Assembly (NCBI RefSeq): GCF_023634655.1
Contig: NZ_JAMKMS010000013.1
Location: forward strand, 1 to 64,000
DNA length: 64,000 bases
Reading direction: 5' to 3'
Origin: Vibrio methylphosphonaticus
GTDB lineage: Bacteria; Pseudomonadota; Gammaproteobacteria; Enterobacterales; Vibrionaceae
This document shows positions 26,321 to 35,695 of the stretch, in pieces (position 1 is the stretch's first letter; each line of letters opens with the position of its first letter). The notes beneath the pieces are model-generated. The model had not been told where the DNA came from. It saw nothing but the letters and a program-made list of their open reading frames with translations, and searched no databases. The position numbers were made by a program, and so were the translations under genes.

Positions 26321-27400
26321 AGTACGATTGACCTGCATTTGCGCAGCCGTAATGTACGACACTAAATCTTGATAAGATCTATCCAACTCTTCCACCACCA
26401 GCGCATCGGCAGCGTCGCTAGCGATCAGCTGCAATCCCTCATGGAACGCTTTCGCTTTCACTGAAAAGTACTCAAGCGGTCCACCGACGCTAGCTAATTG
26501 TCGCGTTTCCTCATGGTTTGCCACTACCGTGCCAAAGGTCGTTTCAAGCTCACCTAGAAGTAGCAGCGAGTGGTCACAGTTGGCACCGATTAGCTTTGAG
26601 TGTGCCGTCGTCCACATATTGGTATATTGAGCAATCCCACTTGAAGCGTAAATATCAACGGTACTCTTGTAAATAACGTCAACGGTTGTTGACGATAAAG
26701 ATAATATAGATTGCGTATCTTTAACGATGTCTGCCGCGCCCTTCGACGCATCAGCGACCTGCAAAGAGACTTTTTCGATATTATCTCCAGCAAGATTGGT
26801 GCTCGATTCAATTCTTTCTACCAAGCCAGAAATCTCACTGGCCGCTTCATTCGCCCGCCCCGCAAGAGAGCGCACTTCATCCGCCACCACCGCAAAGCCA
26901 CGACCATGCTCCCCCGCTCGCGCCGCTTCAATCGCTGCATTGAGGGCGAGTAAATTTGTTTGCTCGGAAATCTGATGGATAATACTAATAAACTGGCTAA
27001 TATCGCTGGTTAATACTTGGAGTGCATTAACCGTATCTTTACTTTCTGCAGAAGATTGAGAGACCAAATCTAACGAGCGGTACATGTCTTCAAGCTGGCA
27101 CTGTGTCGATTCAAATACCCCTAGTTTGCTCTGTAACTGGTCACTTTGCGCTATCAAATCATTATTCGCAGCTTCTATCGTACTAGCAGAACTGACAAGA
27201 TGAGGAACAACCATCCCCAAGAAACGACGCGAACGCGATTTATGTTCCGTCACTGCGTGTTCTAACGCCGATACTTGATCTTGCTTCGCCGCGAGCTGCT
27301 GCTTTAACTCGGCCACTTGTAGCTGTAATGCCTCGTTTACCGCTTGTTCCGTGATTACCTGCTGCTGCGTTGCTTTTAGTTGTTTTTTTGATACCAACAT
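26303..27400 (-). CDS. Soluble methyl-accepting chemotaxis protein
   Basis: A 365-residue cytoplasmic receptor with no membrane segment. Residues 1-60 are a glutamine- and glutamate-rich coiled coil ([22 protein letters not shown]). The signalling hairpin contains the invariant [18 protein letters not shown] and [15 protein letters not shown] around residues 145-180, which contacts CheA and CheW. A C-terminal domain of about 120 residues (from [17 protein letters not shown]) has several His and one Cys and could be a sensor of the CZB zinc-binding type, but the usual CxFGxW is not evident. Its last codons fall in the repeat array. Confidence 0.85.
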   Translation of the reverse strand: MLVSKKQLKATQQQVITEQAVNEALQLQVAELKQQLAAKQDQVSALEHAVTEHKSRSRRFLGMVVPHLVSSASTIEAANNDLIAQSDQLQSKLGVFESTQCQLEDMYRSLDLVSQSSAESKDTVNALQVLTSDISQFISIIHQISEQTNLLALNAAIEAARAGEHGRGFAVVADEVRSLAGRANEAASEISGLVERIESSTNLAGDNIEKVSLQVADASKGAADIVKDTQSILSLSSTTVDVIYKSTVDIYASSGIAQYTNMWTTAHSKLIGANCDHSLLLLGELETTFGTVVANHEETRQLASVGGPLEYFSVKAKAFHEGLQLIASDAADALVVEELDRSYQDLVSYITAAQMQVNRTYDRKL

Positions 27401-27607
27401 AGTGTCACTTCTTCTACTGCTGTATTTCCTATATTTGCTACGCTAGCACTCGGTAAGGAATTATAAATAGCGTGAAGAGTAAGTTGTGATTACTGCCAGT
27501 CACTATACCCCAATTAGGGTATGGGCAACGTATTGTGCTACCTCTTGATGAGACCACATCATGAATTCAAACGTATCGAACACCACTAATTTACTGATAT
27601 ATAGACA

Positions 27608-27632
27608 GAAAAAACCTCTGACTAAGCAGAGG
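27608..27632 (-). terminator. Terminator after the DUF1244 gene
   Basis: Minus strand: CCTCTG-CTTAGT-CAGAGG followed by TTTTTT; 24 nt past the stop codon. Confidence 0.85.
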
Positions 27633-27655
27633 CGTAATAGGAGTGCTAGCGCGAA

Positions 27656-27970
27656 TTATTTTTGCTTCGCTTCAAAAGCAGCCAGTTGCTCTGGCGTCGC
27701 TTTAGGTTGATGATTTTGCTTCCACTCATCATAGGTCATGCCATAAACACGCTCGCGAGCATCGTCGATGTCTAAGTCGAGCGATGCCTGTTCTGCTTCT
27801 GCTTTGTACCATTTACTGAAGCAATTACGGCAAAAGCCCGCTTGAATCATCAGATCGATATTTTGCACGTCTTTATTATTATCAAGGTGCGCAAGTAAGC
27901 GACGAAATACCGCTGCGTCTAGTTTATCTTGCTGCTCTTGAGGAAGATTTTTGTATTTAAATTCAGCCAC
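27656..27970 (-). CDS. DUF1244-family protein
   Basis: A 104-residue soluble protein. The family core is obvious: VFRRLLAHLDNNKDVQNIDLMIQAGFCRNCFSKWYKAEAE, with the conserved CxxC (residues about 48-51), followed by YGMTYDEWK. The CxxC pair suggests metal or redox function, but none is established for DUF1244. Single-gene unit with its own terminator. Confidence 0.88.
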   Translation of the reverse strand: MAEFKYKNLPQEQQDKLDAAVFRRLLAHLDNNKDVQNIDLMIQAGFCRNCFSKWYKAEAEQASLDLDIDDARERVYGMTYDEWKQNHQPKATPEQLAAFEAKQK

Positions 27971-28140
27971 GCGATTTCCCTTATTCTACTATTTAGTCTA
28001 TCCGCCACAAACTATGGTTTATTTTCTTTACCGCACTGATATGCACTCAATTGCATTGGTAAATATTCTGCAATACCATTATTGTTTACAATTTAGATAC
28101 ATACAGTCAAGCACTGTTCATCATCACTGGAAGATAGACA

Positions 28141-28542
28141 ATGAAAAAACCACTACTACTCACTCTCATGACTCTTGCTTCGTATTCTTCTTTAGCAGCA
28201 ACATCCGTTGATTTAGTCAAATCCACCCAATCTTGGGATGGTACGCCGCTGCCCACTTATCACCTCACTCAACCGGAAGTGACGATAAAAGAGATCATCA
28301 TTGAACCAGGAGAACGCCTACCGCTTCATATACACCCTGTCATTAATGCTGGTGTATTGCTTGAAGGCACACTCACCGTCAAACTTAAGGAAAAAGAAAT
28401 AACACTTAATGCTGGCGACGGGCTCATTGAAGTGATGAACAAGCCACACTTTGGTATAAACCCAGGAACGACGCCGGCAAAAATCATTGTCTTTTACCTC
28501 GCCGAAAAAGGCGAAACGGTCACTTTACTAGAAACAGAATGA
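28141..28542 (+). CDS. Secreted small cupin protein
   Basis: A 133-residue protein with a signal peptide (LLLTLMTLASYSSLA) and a single cupin domain. First cupin motif: PGERLPLHIHPVINAGVLLEGTLTV, with two His and a Glu as likely metal ligands; second motif: GDGLIEVMNKPHFGINPG, with the third His. Periplasmic single-domain cupins like this have no fixed function. It stands alone. Confidence 0.8.
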   Translation: MKKPLLLTLMTLASYSSLAATSVDLVKSTQSWDGTPLPTYHLTQPEVTIKEIIIEPGERLPLHIHPVINAGVLLEGTLTVKLKEKEITLNAGDGLIEVMNKPHFGINPGTTPAKIIVFYLAEKGETVTLLETE

Positions 28543-28628
28543 TTCTTTATAAGGTCACAAATAAAGCATCATGCTTAACGAATGTTTAGCGTTAGCGTAT
28601 TAATTGAATGCCGTGTCTTTCCGTAGAC

Positions 28629-28663
28629 AAAAAAAATCGGCCTATTTTATCAATAGGCCGATT
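28629..28663 (-). terminator. Terminator of the RND efflux operon
   Basis: Perfect 12-bp stem AATCGGCCTATT / AATAGGCCGATT with a 5-nt loop; on the minus strand it is followed by a run of eight T. It lies 13 nt past the pump gene's stop. Confidence 0.92.
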
Positions 28664-28675
28664 ATAGCGTATTAC

Positions 28676-31600
28676 TTAACCATGACTGGCGCGCGCTTTC
28701 ACATCTTTTTGTAGCGCTTTATTCAACTCAGCTTCGACATGCCCAGGCGATTGTGTCTTCGCGGATATCAAGCGATACATCGCTGGAATCACGAACAGCG
28801 TCACTAGGGTCGCAAATGCCATCCCAAAGAAAATAACCGTACCCACAGCCACGCGACTTTCGTAGCCAGCTCCTGTTGAAACAATCAATGGTATTGCGCC
28901 TGCTAGTGTGGTGAACGCGGTCATTAAGATAGGACGCAGTCGCCTTGCTGATGCATCGACGATGGCCTGTTCGAACTCAATACCTTTGTCTCTTAGTTGG
29001 TTGGTGAACTCAACAATAAGGATGCCGTTCTTGGTCACCATACCGATTAACATGATCATGCCAATCTGGCTGTATATATTGAGCCCCTGCTGCATAATCA
29101 GTAAGCCTAGGAAGCCACCAAAGACGCCCATAGGGACGGTAAACATCACCACCAACGGGTTAATAAAGCTCTCAAATTGAGCCGCTAGTACCAAATAAGC
29201 CACTAACAATGCCAATGCAAATACGACAAAAATACTCGATTGGTTCTCTTTAAAGTCTTTAGACTCGCCAGCGTAACTGATCGAAATATCACCTGGTAGC
29301 ATCTCGATTGCCTGTTGATCCATAAAGTCTAGCGCTTCACCCAACGTATACCCATCCTTAAGGTTGGCTTTAATGGTGATAGCCTTTTGCTTATTGTAGT
29401 GCGATAAACGAGTTGAGGAGGCGACTTCTTCAATATCGGTCACGGCATCTAGAGTAACCAACTCGCCAGACTGAGTACGCATGTAAATTTGGCTCAGATC
29501 GGCAGCATTGTTGAAGTTATTTTCATCCCCACGCAGGTAGACATCATATTCTTCACCGCGCTCAACATAGGTGGTCTCGCTTTTACCACCCAGCATGATT
29601 TCTAGCGTATCGGAGATATCTTCAACACTGATCCCTAGCTCCGCAGCGCGCTCTCGGTCAATGGTCACAACCAGTTCCGGCGTTTTCTCAGAGTAGTCCG
29701 TACTCGCACCTTCCATCATCGGTGACGCATCCGCTTGTTGCTCTAGTAAGTCTGCCCATTTTTGCAGTTCAGCGTAATCAGAGCCACCAATAACAAATTG
29801 TACCGGCTCGCTTGAACCACCTCTAAAGCCCGGCATAAAAGGGAACACACGAACATCAGGGATCCCGGCGAGGGCTTTACGAGCTTCTCCCAACGCTTGC
29901 GTAGCCGTTACATCACGATCGTTCCAATCTTCTAAGATCATGATAACAAAACCCGTTTGGTCACCCGCATTACCACCAAACGCTGGCGACTGGATGCTAA
30001 AGGATTTTAAGAAACCTTGTCCCAACAACGGCATTAATCGCTCTTCGACGATATCCATGTTCGCTGCCATCCGGTTATAACTGGTGGCATCTGCGCCTCG
30101 TACAAAGGCAAAGATAACCCCCCTGTCCTCTTGCGGCGTTAATTGAGCAGGCACCTGTTGCATCAACTGATAACTGCCACCAACACACGCTAAGATAACC
30201 ACCGGAGCTAACCAACGAAATCGTAATGCTTGCCCAAGTGCTCGCTTATAACCGCGCTCGAGTTTTCTAAAACCTGAGTCCACCCATAGCGTAAAGCGAT
30301 TTGGTTTCACGTTCGCTTTTAAAATCGAACTGCCTAATACTGGCGTCAGAGTGAGGGCAATTAATGATGAGAAGATCACTGACATTGCTAACAACACCGA
30401 GAACTCAGTAAACAGCAGCCCTATCATGCCATCCATGAATGAAATCGGTAAAAACACCATCACCAAGACTAATGTGGTCGCGATAACCGCAAACCCTACT
30501 TCACGTGTCCCTTTATAGGCCGCGAGTAATGGGGGTTCTCCTTTTTCAATATGATGGAAGATGTTTTCCACCACCACGATGGCATCATCCACCACCAAGC
30601 CAATAGAAAGGATCAGTGCCATCAGGGTGATCAAGTTGATCGAAAAGCCAAAGAAATACGCAGCAATAAACGACGCGATCAACGACACCGGTACGGTCAC
30701 CGCCGGTATCAGCGTGGCTCTTGCTTGACCAATAAAGATGTATAACACCAATATGACTAAACAGCCGGTGATAAACAGGGTGCTATACACTTCAGAAATG
30801 GAGCGGTCGATAAAGACAGTTGAGTCGTAGTCAATCGCTAAGCGAGTCCCTTCAGGCAGGAACTGCTGCATACGTTCCACTTCTTTATGCACTAGGTCAG
30901 CCATTTCGAGTGGGTTTGCATCAGACTGTGGCACGATACCCATGCTGACGTTAACCACGCCATCACTCTTAAAGGTGGAATTCTCATTCTCTGCGCCGAT
31001 ATACACATCGGCGACGTCTTTCAGGTAAATCGGTGTATTGTCACTGGCGCGTTTCACCACCAAATATTCAAAATCTACCGGGGAGTTGTATGACCGGGCA
31101 GTACGAACCGACATCACCGTCGCGTCATTTCGCACTTCCCCACCAGGACGTTCTATATTCTCTGATCGCAGCGATGCCGTGATGTCAGCCGTCGTGACGC
31201 CGCGTCCAGCCATGTAAGCAGGCTTGAGCTTGATATACATCACTTGATATAGGCCGCCAGAGATATCGACCGAACTGACACCTGAAATCAGGCTAAATCT
31301 ATCAAGAAGAACTCGGTTGGTGTAGTCGGTAAGCTGCGTTCTATCCATCACTGACGAGCTAAGATTGATATAGACCGACGCTTCGCCACTACCATTGTTT
31401 TTAAACACCAACGGATCATCAGCTTCGTCAGGCAGTGAGCGTTGCGCTCGTGCCACTGCATCACGAATATCACTCACACCGGTGTTCAGATCATAACCAA
31501 GCTCGAAGGTGACCGTAATGCGCGACATACCATTTCGAGTCACTGACTCTATTTCGTCAATACCACTAATGCCAGAAAGCTGGTCCTCAATAGAAGAAGT

Positions 31601-31789
31601 GATTTGGCTTTCGATAATCGTCGCGGAGGCGCCTTCATAACGAGTAGAAATAGACACGACTGGGTTTTCGATGTCTGGCATTTCGCGTACCGCGAGCTTG
31701 CTGAATGACACTAAGCCAAAGACACACAACAACAAGCTAAATACGATCGCGGCAACGGGACGTTTTACTGAAATATCAGATAAAAGCAT
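28676..31789 (-). CDS. RND multidrug efflux permease (HAE1/AcrB family)
   Basis: A 1037-residue inner-membrane proton-driven pump. The N-terminus MLLSDISVKRPVAAIVFSLLL and REMPDIENPVVSI is typical of this subgroup. Proton-relay residues are visible: Asp-Asp in GLVVDDAIVVVENIFHH (TM4) and Lys in GMVTKNGILIVEF (TM10). Two periplasmic loops of about 300 residues flank the halves. The start codon overlaps the stop of the adaptor gene by one base (TAATG). No outer-membrane channel gene is present, so it probably uses a TolC encoded elsewhere. Several Vibrio RND pumps are similar, so I give no symbol. Confidence 0.93.
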   Translation of the reverse strand: MLLSDISVKRPVAAIVFSLLLCVFGLVSFSKLAVREMPDIENPVVSISTRYEGASATIIESQITSSIEDQLSGISGIDEIESVTRNGMSRITVTFELGYDLNTGVSDIRDAVARAQRSLPDEADDPLVFKNNGSGEASVYINLSSSVMDRTQLTDYTNRVLLDRFSLISGVSSVDISGGLYQVMYIKLKPAYMAGRGVTTADITASLRSENIERPGGEVRNDATVMSVRTARSYNSPVDFEYLVVKRASDNTPIYLKDVADVYIGAENENSTFKSDGVVNVSMGIVPQSDANPLEMADLVHKEVERMQQFLPEGTRLAIDYDSTVFIDRSISEVYSTLFITGCLVILVLYIFIGQARATLIPAVTVPVSLIASFIAAYFFGFSINLITLMALILSIGLVVDDAIVVVENIFHHIEKGEPPLLAAYKGTREVGFAVIATTLVLVMVFLPISFMDGMIGLLFTEFSVLLAMSVIFSSLIALTLTPVLGSSILKANVKPNRFTLWVDSGFRKLERGYKRALGQALRFRWLAPVVILACVGGSYQLMQQVPAQLTPQEDRGVIFAFVRGADATSYNRMAANMDIVEERLMPLLGQGFLKSFSIQSPAFGGNAGDQTGFVIMILEDWNDRDVTATQALGEARKALAGIPDVRVFPFMPGFRGGSSEPVQFVIGGSDYAELQKWADLLEQQADASPMMEGASTDYSEKTPELVVTIDRERAAELGISVEDISDTLEIMLGGKSETTYVERGEEYDVYLRGDENNFNNAADLSQIYMRTQSGELVTLDAVTDIEEVASSTRLSHYNKQKAITIKANLKDGYTLGEALDFMDQQAIEMLPGDISISYAGESKDFKENQSSIFVVFALALLVAYLVLAAQFESFINPLVVMFTVPMGVFGGFLGLLIMQQGLNIYSQIGMIMLIGMVTKNGILIVEFTNQLRDKGIEFEQAIVDASARRLRPILMTAFTTLAGAIPLIVSTGAGYESRVAVGTVIFFGMAFATLVTLFVIPAMYRLISAKTQSPGHVEAELNKALQKDVKARASHG

Positions 31790-32877
31790 TAACTTACTTC
31801 CTTCTCACTGAGAAGTTCAGCATTTTTGTCAACGCGCTGCGCCGTCGGTTCCGCTTTCACTTCCTGTACGGCAGATCCATCACGCATGTTAACGATACCT
31901 TGCACGACGATTCTCTGGCCAATTTCGATCCCTTTTTCAATCACCACTTGGTTGCCCACACGAGCGCCCAAAATGACCTCAGTACGGTGCGCCTTGTTAT
32001 TGTCATCAATGACATAAACAAAGCGCTTAGTACCTGAATACTCGAGTGCTTGTACCGGGATGATAGGCGCTTCTATCGGAGGGAACGCCATGTTTGCCTG
32101 AGCTAACATACCGGGCTTTAATCGATTCTCTTGGTTTTCAAAATGAATACGCACGCGAAGGTTCAAGGTTTCTTGATTCACTCGCGTATCGATGGCAACA
32201 ACGGCACCTTCAAATAAACGATTGCCCCACGCCGACGTTTTTGCCGTCACAAGCATGCCTTTTTCAAGCAAAGATAAGTAGTGCTCTGGAACTTGTAAGT
32301 CCAATTGCATAGTAGACAAATCATCTAATGTCAGCAGTTCTGTCCCTACGTTCACTAACTTACCGCGGCTGAAATCAATCAAGCCAACGGTGCCTGAAAA
32401 CGGGGCTTCTATGTGCAAATCATTGAGCTGCGCATTCGCAGCGTCTAAACGAGCGTTGGCAATGTCTACATTAGTCTTCTGGGCATCAATTTCTGTTTTT
32501 GTTATCGCATTACTCGACGCAAGGCGTTGAAATTCAGCCAAAATACGTTTTTGGTCTCGTAGATAAGCTTTGGCTTCTGCGACAGAGGCCACGGCTTTGT
32601 CATCATTAAGTAACACCAAGACCTGCCCTTTTGGCACCTTTTCGTTCGCCGACACGCGAATTTGGTCAACGATCCCAGATACTTCAGACGCAATCACAAC
32701 CGACTGATCAGCTTCTAATTTACCGACCAGAGACAGAGATTGAGAAACTTGGTGAATGGCCACTGTCTCCGTCACAACAGAAATAGCTTGTGACCCCTGA
32801 GGCCTTTTTGCGTAGCTTGCAGAAGATGCACCAAGAATAGACAGTGCTAGCAAACCGATTATTGTTTTATTTTTCAT
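31789..32877 (-). CDS. RND efflux periplasmic adaptor (membrane fusion) protein
   Basis: A 362-residue HlyD/AcrA-type adaptor. A signal peptide (TIIGLLALSILGASSASYA) lacks a lipobox, so it is periplasmic rather than lipid-anchored. Seen in order: a lipoyl half-motif (VGKLEADQSVVIASEVSGIVDQI), a helical hairpin (AVASVAEAKAYLRDQKRILAEF ... ANARLDAANAQL), the second lipoyl half (LHIEAPFSGTVGLIDFSRGKLV), and beta-barrel and membrane-proximal domains. First gene of the two-gene efflux operon. Confidence 0.92.
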   Translation of the reverse strand: MKNKTIIGLLALSILGASSASYAKRPQGSQAISVVTETVAIHQVSQSLSLVGKLEADQSVVIASEVSGIVDQIRVSANEKVPKGQVLVLLNDDKAVASVAEAKAYLRDQKRILAEFQRLASSNAITKTEIDAQKTNVDIANARLDAANAQLNDLHIEAPFSGTVGLIDFSRGKLVNVGTELLTLDDLSTMQLDLQVPEHYLSLLEKGMLVTAKTSAWGNRLFEGAVVAIDTRVNQETLNLRVRIHFENQENRLKPGMLAQANMAFPPIEAPIIPVQALEYSGTKRFVYVIDDNNKAHRTEVILGARVGNQVVIEKGIEIGQRIVVQGIVNMRDGSAVQEVKAEPTAQRVDKNAELLSEKEVS

Positions 32878-33188
32878 CGTATTTGTCTTTTAATATAGAA
32901 ACTAAAGACATTCTATCGACTTATGAGCGATATAACGTCAAGAAGTGTAAATCCTAAACAGAGTTTTTGTTTACAAACATTGCTTCTTCACAAATACCGC
33001 AAGAAGATGAAACAAAAATGGCAAGATGAAAGAGAACAATAAGTAAACATAGCCTATTCATTACGATCAATCGCAGAAATAATTAGCATTTCCTGTAGCG
33101 AAGTGGTTAATAAATAGAGCATAAACCTGTCTTTTTAGACACCTCTGCCCAAAAAGGCATCATTCAGTTCAAAATACCAAGAAAAAAC
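32878..33188. other. Intergenic region upstream of the efflux operon and tRNA genes
   Basis: About 310 AT-rich bases holding the divergent promoters of the efflux operon and the tRNA-Tyr unit. A small palindrome-like TTTGT-TT-ACAAA lies near 32965. No gene seen. Confidence 0.5.
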
Positions 33189-33216
33189 TTTACAGCTTTG
33201 TGCAGTTTGCTATGAT
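33189..33216 (+). promoter_or_regulatory. Sigma-70 promoter of the tRNA-Tyr operon
   Basis: -35 TTTACA (33189-33194), 16-bp spacer, -10 TATGAT (33211-33216), followed by a GC-rich discriminator TCGCTCC typical of stable-RNA promoters under stringent control. The likely start is about 52 bases before the first tRNA. Confidence 0.75.
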
Positions 33217-33274
33217 TCGCTCCGAACTTGAGTTGCTGCTTTGGGAAAACAGCGAAACAAGTATAAAACACCCT

Positions 33275-33359
33275 GGAGGGGTTCCCGAGTGGCCAAAGGG
33301 ATCAGACTGTAAATCTGACGGCTCTGCCTTCGATGGTTCGAATCCATCTCCCTCCACCA
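33275..33359 (+). tRNA. tyrT: tRNA-Tyr (GTA), copy 1
   Basis: 85 nt with GGAGGGG acceptor arm pairing with CCCTCC, anticodon GTA in CTGTAAATC, a long variable arm as expected for bacterial tRNA-Tyr, TTCGAATCC T-loop and encoded CCA end. Confidence 0.97.
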
Positions 33360-33441
33360 TATTAGTTTAGTTGGCTAAGACCAAATAAACGCACTTGAGT
33401 TACTGCTTTGGGAAAACAGTGAAACAAGTATAAAACACCCT

Positions 33442-33526
33442 GGAGGGGTTCCCGAGTGGCCAAAGGGATCAGACTGTAAATCTGACGGCTCTGCCTTCGA
33501 TGGTTCGAATCCATCTCCCTCCACCA
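33442..33526 (+). tRNA. tyrU: tRNA-Tyr (GTA), copy 2
   Basis: Identical in sequence to copy 1 and exactly 167 bases downstream of it. The spacer before it repeats the leader before copy 1 with few changes, so the two arose by tandem duplication. Confidence 0.97.
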
Positions 33527-33530
33527 TATA

Positions 33531-33562
33531 AAAAAAACCGACTCTTTGAGTCGGTTTTTTTT
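33531..33562 (+). terminator. Terminator of the tRNA-Tyr operon
   Basis: Perfect 8-bp stem ACCGACTC-TTT-GAGTCGGT, preceded by A7 and followed by T7-8, immediately after the second tRNA. Confidence 0.95.
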
Positions 33563-33727
33563 CGTCTGAACTTTCTTATTCTCTGCAATTGTCTTACTCC
33601 CTACAAAAACATGAAAGCAAACAATCCCCTGAGCATTGAATAAGAACACCCCATTTAGGGCTATTCTAAGGCATATTTTAACTAGCTCTCGCTGTGAGTT
33701 GTCACTGTGGCTTTAACACCGAGTCAG

Positions 33728-34780
33728 CTAGTTCACCGCTTTCACATACGGAAGAACGCGGAATCCATCTCGAACCTTTTGGCTAGGAATATAATGACGG
33801 AATGCTAAGTTAAAGACATCAGAGTCATTAGCAGTTTCAATGTTGTTCACAGCATCCTCACCACAGCCAAAGCTGACGGTGTAACTACCATCTGCATTTC
33901 TTTCAGCCGTATTGGAACTGACATTTGCGACTTCGCCAAACATAAAACCCTGCTTGTTATATACGGTCACCGACCAGAATGCCTGATTTTGTGGGTCTTC
34001 AAATGTGGCTTGATGGCAGGTATCCGCAGGGAAATTGCCTGAAACCTCATAGATGTTATCTTCCAGTTGTGCACCACCCCAACCAATTGCGGCACCAACC
34101 GCATACTTCTCTTTAGTAAACAGTTCTTTTGAATCATCTTCAGGGCTTGTAAACATCCCAAACGTTGCTTGTGCGCCATCGCGTTTCAGTAACTTCGGCA
34201 TTTCCATTTTCAGATTTTCTTCAACCTGTGCAAATGACTTCTCATCCACTTGCGGCGCAGTAAATTCACGATCAGAATTTGCATCAATCCTCATCTTGTC
34301 TTGGATTTTATGAACCTCTTCTTTACTAAAAGTGGCATCGGTACGAACAATGACATAAACATGATCACCACTATGCGTAGAGAGGTCGAAGGTGCCCGAA
34401 CCATACTTCATGGGTTGAATTCGGTGATCCTCCGTAATCACTTCCATCGACATGTACTTGCCTTCTGGGATTTCGGGTAATGTAATCGTTGCGCCTTTTG
34501 ATACATCAATCACTGCCATTGAATAAAAGGTATCGCGATTCATTCGCACGACGGACTGTTTATCCGTTGGTGTGAGTTCTCGCTTATGCAGAAATTTGTT
34601 CACGCCTACTAACTCTTGGTTTTTAAGATACTGACGGGATGTTTCATAGACCGCGTAATTATCAACCGTCGTGACTTTGCCGTCGTCACTGAAAAACGCC
34701 GTTAAAGTCGACACATCTTCAGCATAACAAGACAGTGAAACCGCGCTTAACCCTAATACTACTAATGCTAATTTTTTCAT
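33728..34780 (-). CDS. Periplasmic DUF1254/DUF1214 protein
   Basis: A 350-residue exported protein with a signal peptide (LALVVLGLSAVSLSCYA). The N-terminal half carries the DUF1254 motif RMNRDTFYSMAVIDVSKGATITLPE; the C-terminal half is DUF1214-like with FWSVTVYNKQGFMF. Members are widespread periplasmic proteins of unknown function. It is a single-gene unit with a long upstream region. Confidence 0.85.
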   Translation of the reverse strand: MKKLALVVLGLSAVSLSCYAEDVSTLTAFFSDDGKVTTVDNYAVYETSRQYLKNQELVGVNKFLHKRELTPTDKQSVVRMNRDTFYSMAVIDVSKGATITLPEIPEGKYMSMEVITEDHRIQPMKYGSGTFDLSTHSGDHVYVIVRTDATFSKEEVHKIQDKMRIDANSDREFTAPQVDEKSFAQVEENLKMEMPKLLKRDGAQATFGMFTSPEDDSKELFTKEKYAVGAAIGWGGAQLEDNIYEVSGNFPADTCHQATFEDPQNQAFWSVTVYNKQGFMFGEVANVSSNTAERNADGSYTVSFGCGEDAVNNIETANDSDVFNLAFRHYIPSQKVRDGFRVLPYVKAVN

Positions 34781-35017
34781 CGTTGGCCTCTAATAAAATC
34801 AATAACGCTAATCAACCAAAACACCGTCCATCTAAATAATTTCAATTCGTTAGCTCTAATATTGCTTAACTTGTAAACAATATTAGCAAGCAACGATGAA
34901 TACACAAATGATATGAACGGATACAAGAAATGCACTAAGGTAATATCTAGTGGTGACTTTCATTCAATAAGGAAATACCATTACATTAAGTAATTTATCA
35001 GCAAAGGGACAACGACA

Positions 35018-35554
35018 TTATTCCTCTCTCCCGTCATCAAATAAATATCGACGGTATTCAATCACATCCACATCAATGTGATTGATCTTAGCAAAGGCAT
35101 CAATTTGTCTGATCGGCAAAAACCCATTGCTCTCTAGTACTTTCCGAGAACCAAGATTAGAGATGACGGCATGCGCACGCACTTCCACCAATGAGCTAGA
35201 TTCTCGTAACCATCTCAGCAACTGCTTTAAGGCTGATGAGGCGATGCCTTTTTGGGTATAGTGATGGCCAACACGGTATCCAATCTCGGCGACGGTGGGT
35301 GTGCACTCCTTCACGTTGACATTCATGCGACCGCAGATTTCCCCCGTAGTGGTCTTAATTAACATCGGGAACATTAAGCCAGCACGATGATAAAGGAGAA
35401 ACTCTTGCGTTTGTTCACGTACGCCCTGTAGGCTGTAAAAGTCATCACCACGAGGGGGAACGTGCTGCTCAAACCAAGCCTGATTGTCAGATTCAAATTG
35501 CAGGAGCGCGGCGCTGTCATCAAGGTGGACTAACGCAATCTGCACAGCCGTCAT
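35018..35554 (-). CDS. GNAT-family N-acetyltransferase (RimJ/RimL-like)
   Basis: 178 residues from ATG 35554, which has AAGGAG 9 nt upstream; the frame opens 8 codons earlier without a ribosome site. It has the RimJ/RimL pattern: EIGYRVGHHYTQKGIASSALKQLLRWL, the acetyl-CoA loop Q/R-x-x-G-x-A, and VISNLGSRKVLESNGF in the last third. It transfers an acetyl group from acetyl-CoA to an amine; the acceptor is unknown. Confidence 0.87.
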   Translation of the reverse strand: MTAVQIALVHLDDSAALLQFESDNQAWFEQHVPPRGDDFYSLQGVREQTQEFLLYHRAGLMFPMLIKTTTGEICGRMNVNVKECTPTVAEIGYRVGHHYTQKGIASSALKQLLRWLRESSSLVEVRAHAVISNLGSRKVLESNGFLPIRQIDAFAKINHIDVDVIEYRRYLFDDGREE

Positions 35555-35695
35555 AAATACTCTCCTTAGAATTAGCACCGTAAAATCACGATACTATTCT
35601 AACCGTATCAAACTGCAACGTCCCGTGCACGACCTGCGCTACTTGAAAAGGCACTCGTTTACCCACGAGCGCCCATGCTCAACACCGTCCATTTC

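Noticed and set aside
26117..26365. 82-aa frame with repeated ITVTTF
   Set aside because: It is the translation of the tandem repeat array and has no start signal.
33362..33649. 95-aa minus-strand frame containing MDSNHRRQSRQIYSLIP
   Set aside because: This is the well-known false ORF read antisense through tRNA-Tyr; it overlaps the second tRNA and its terminator.
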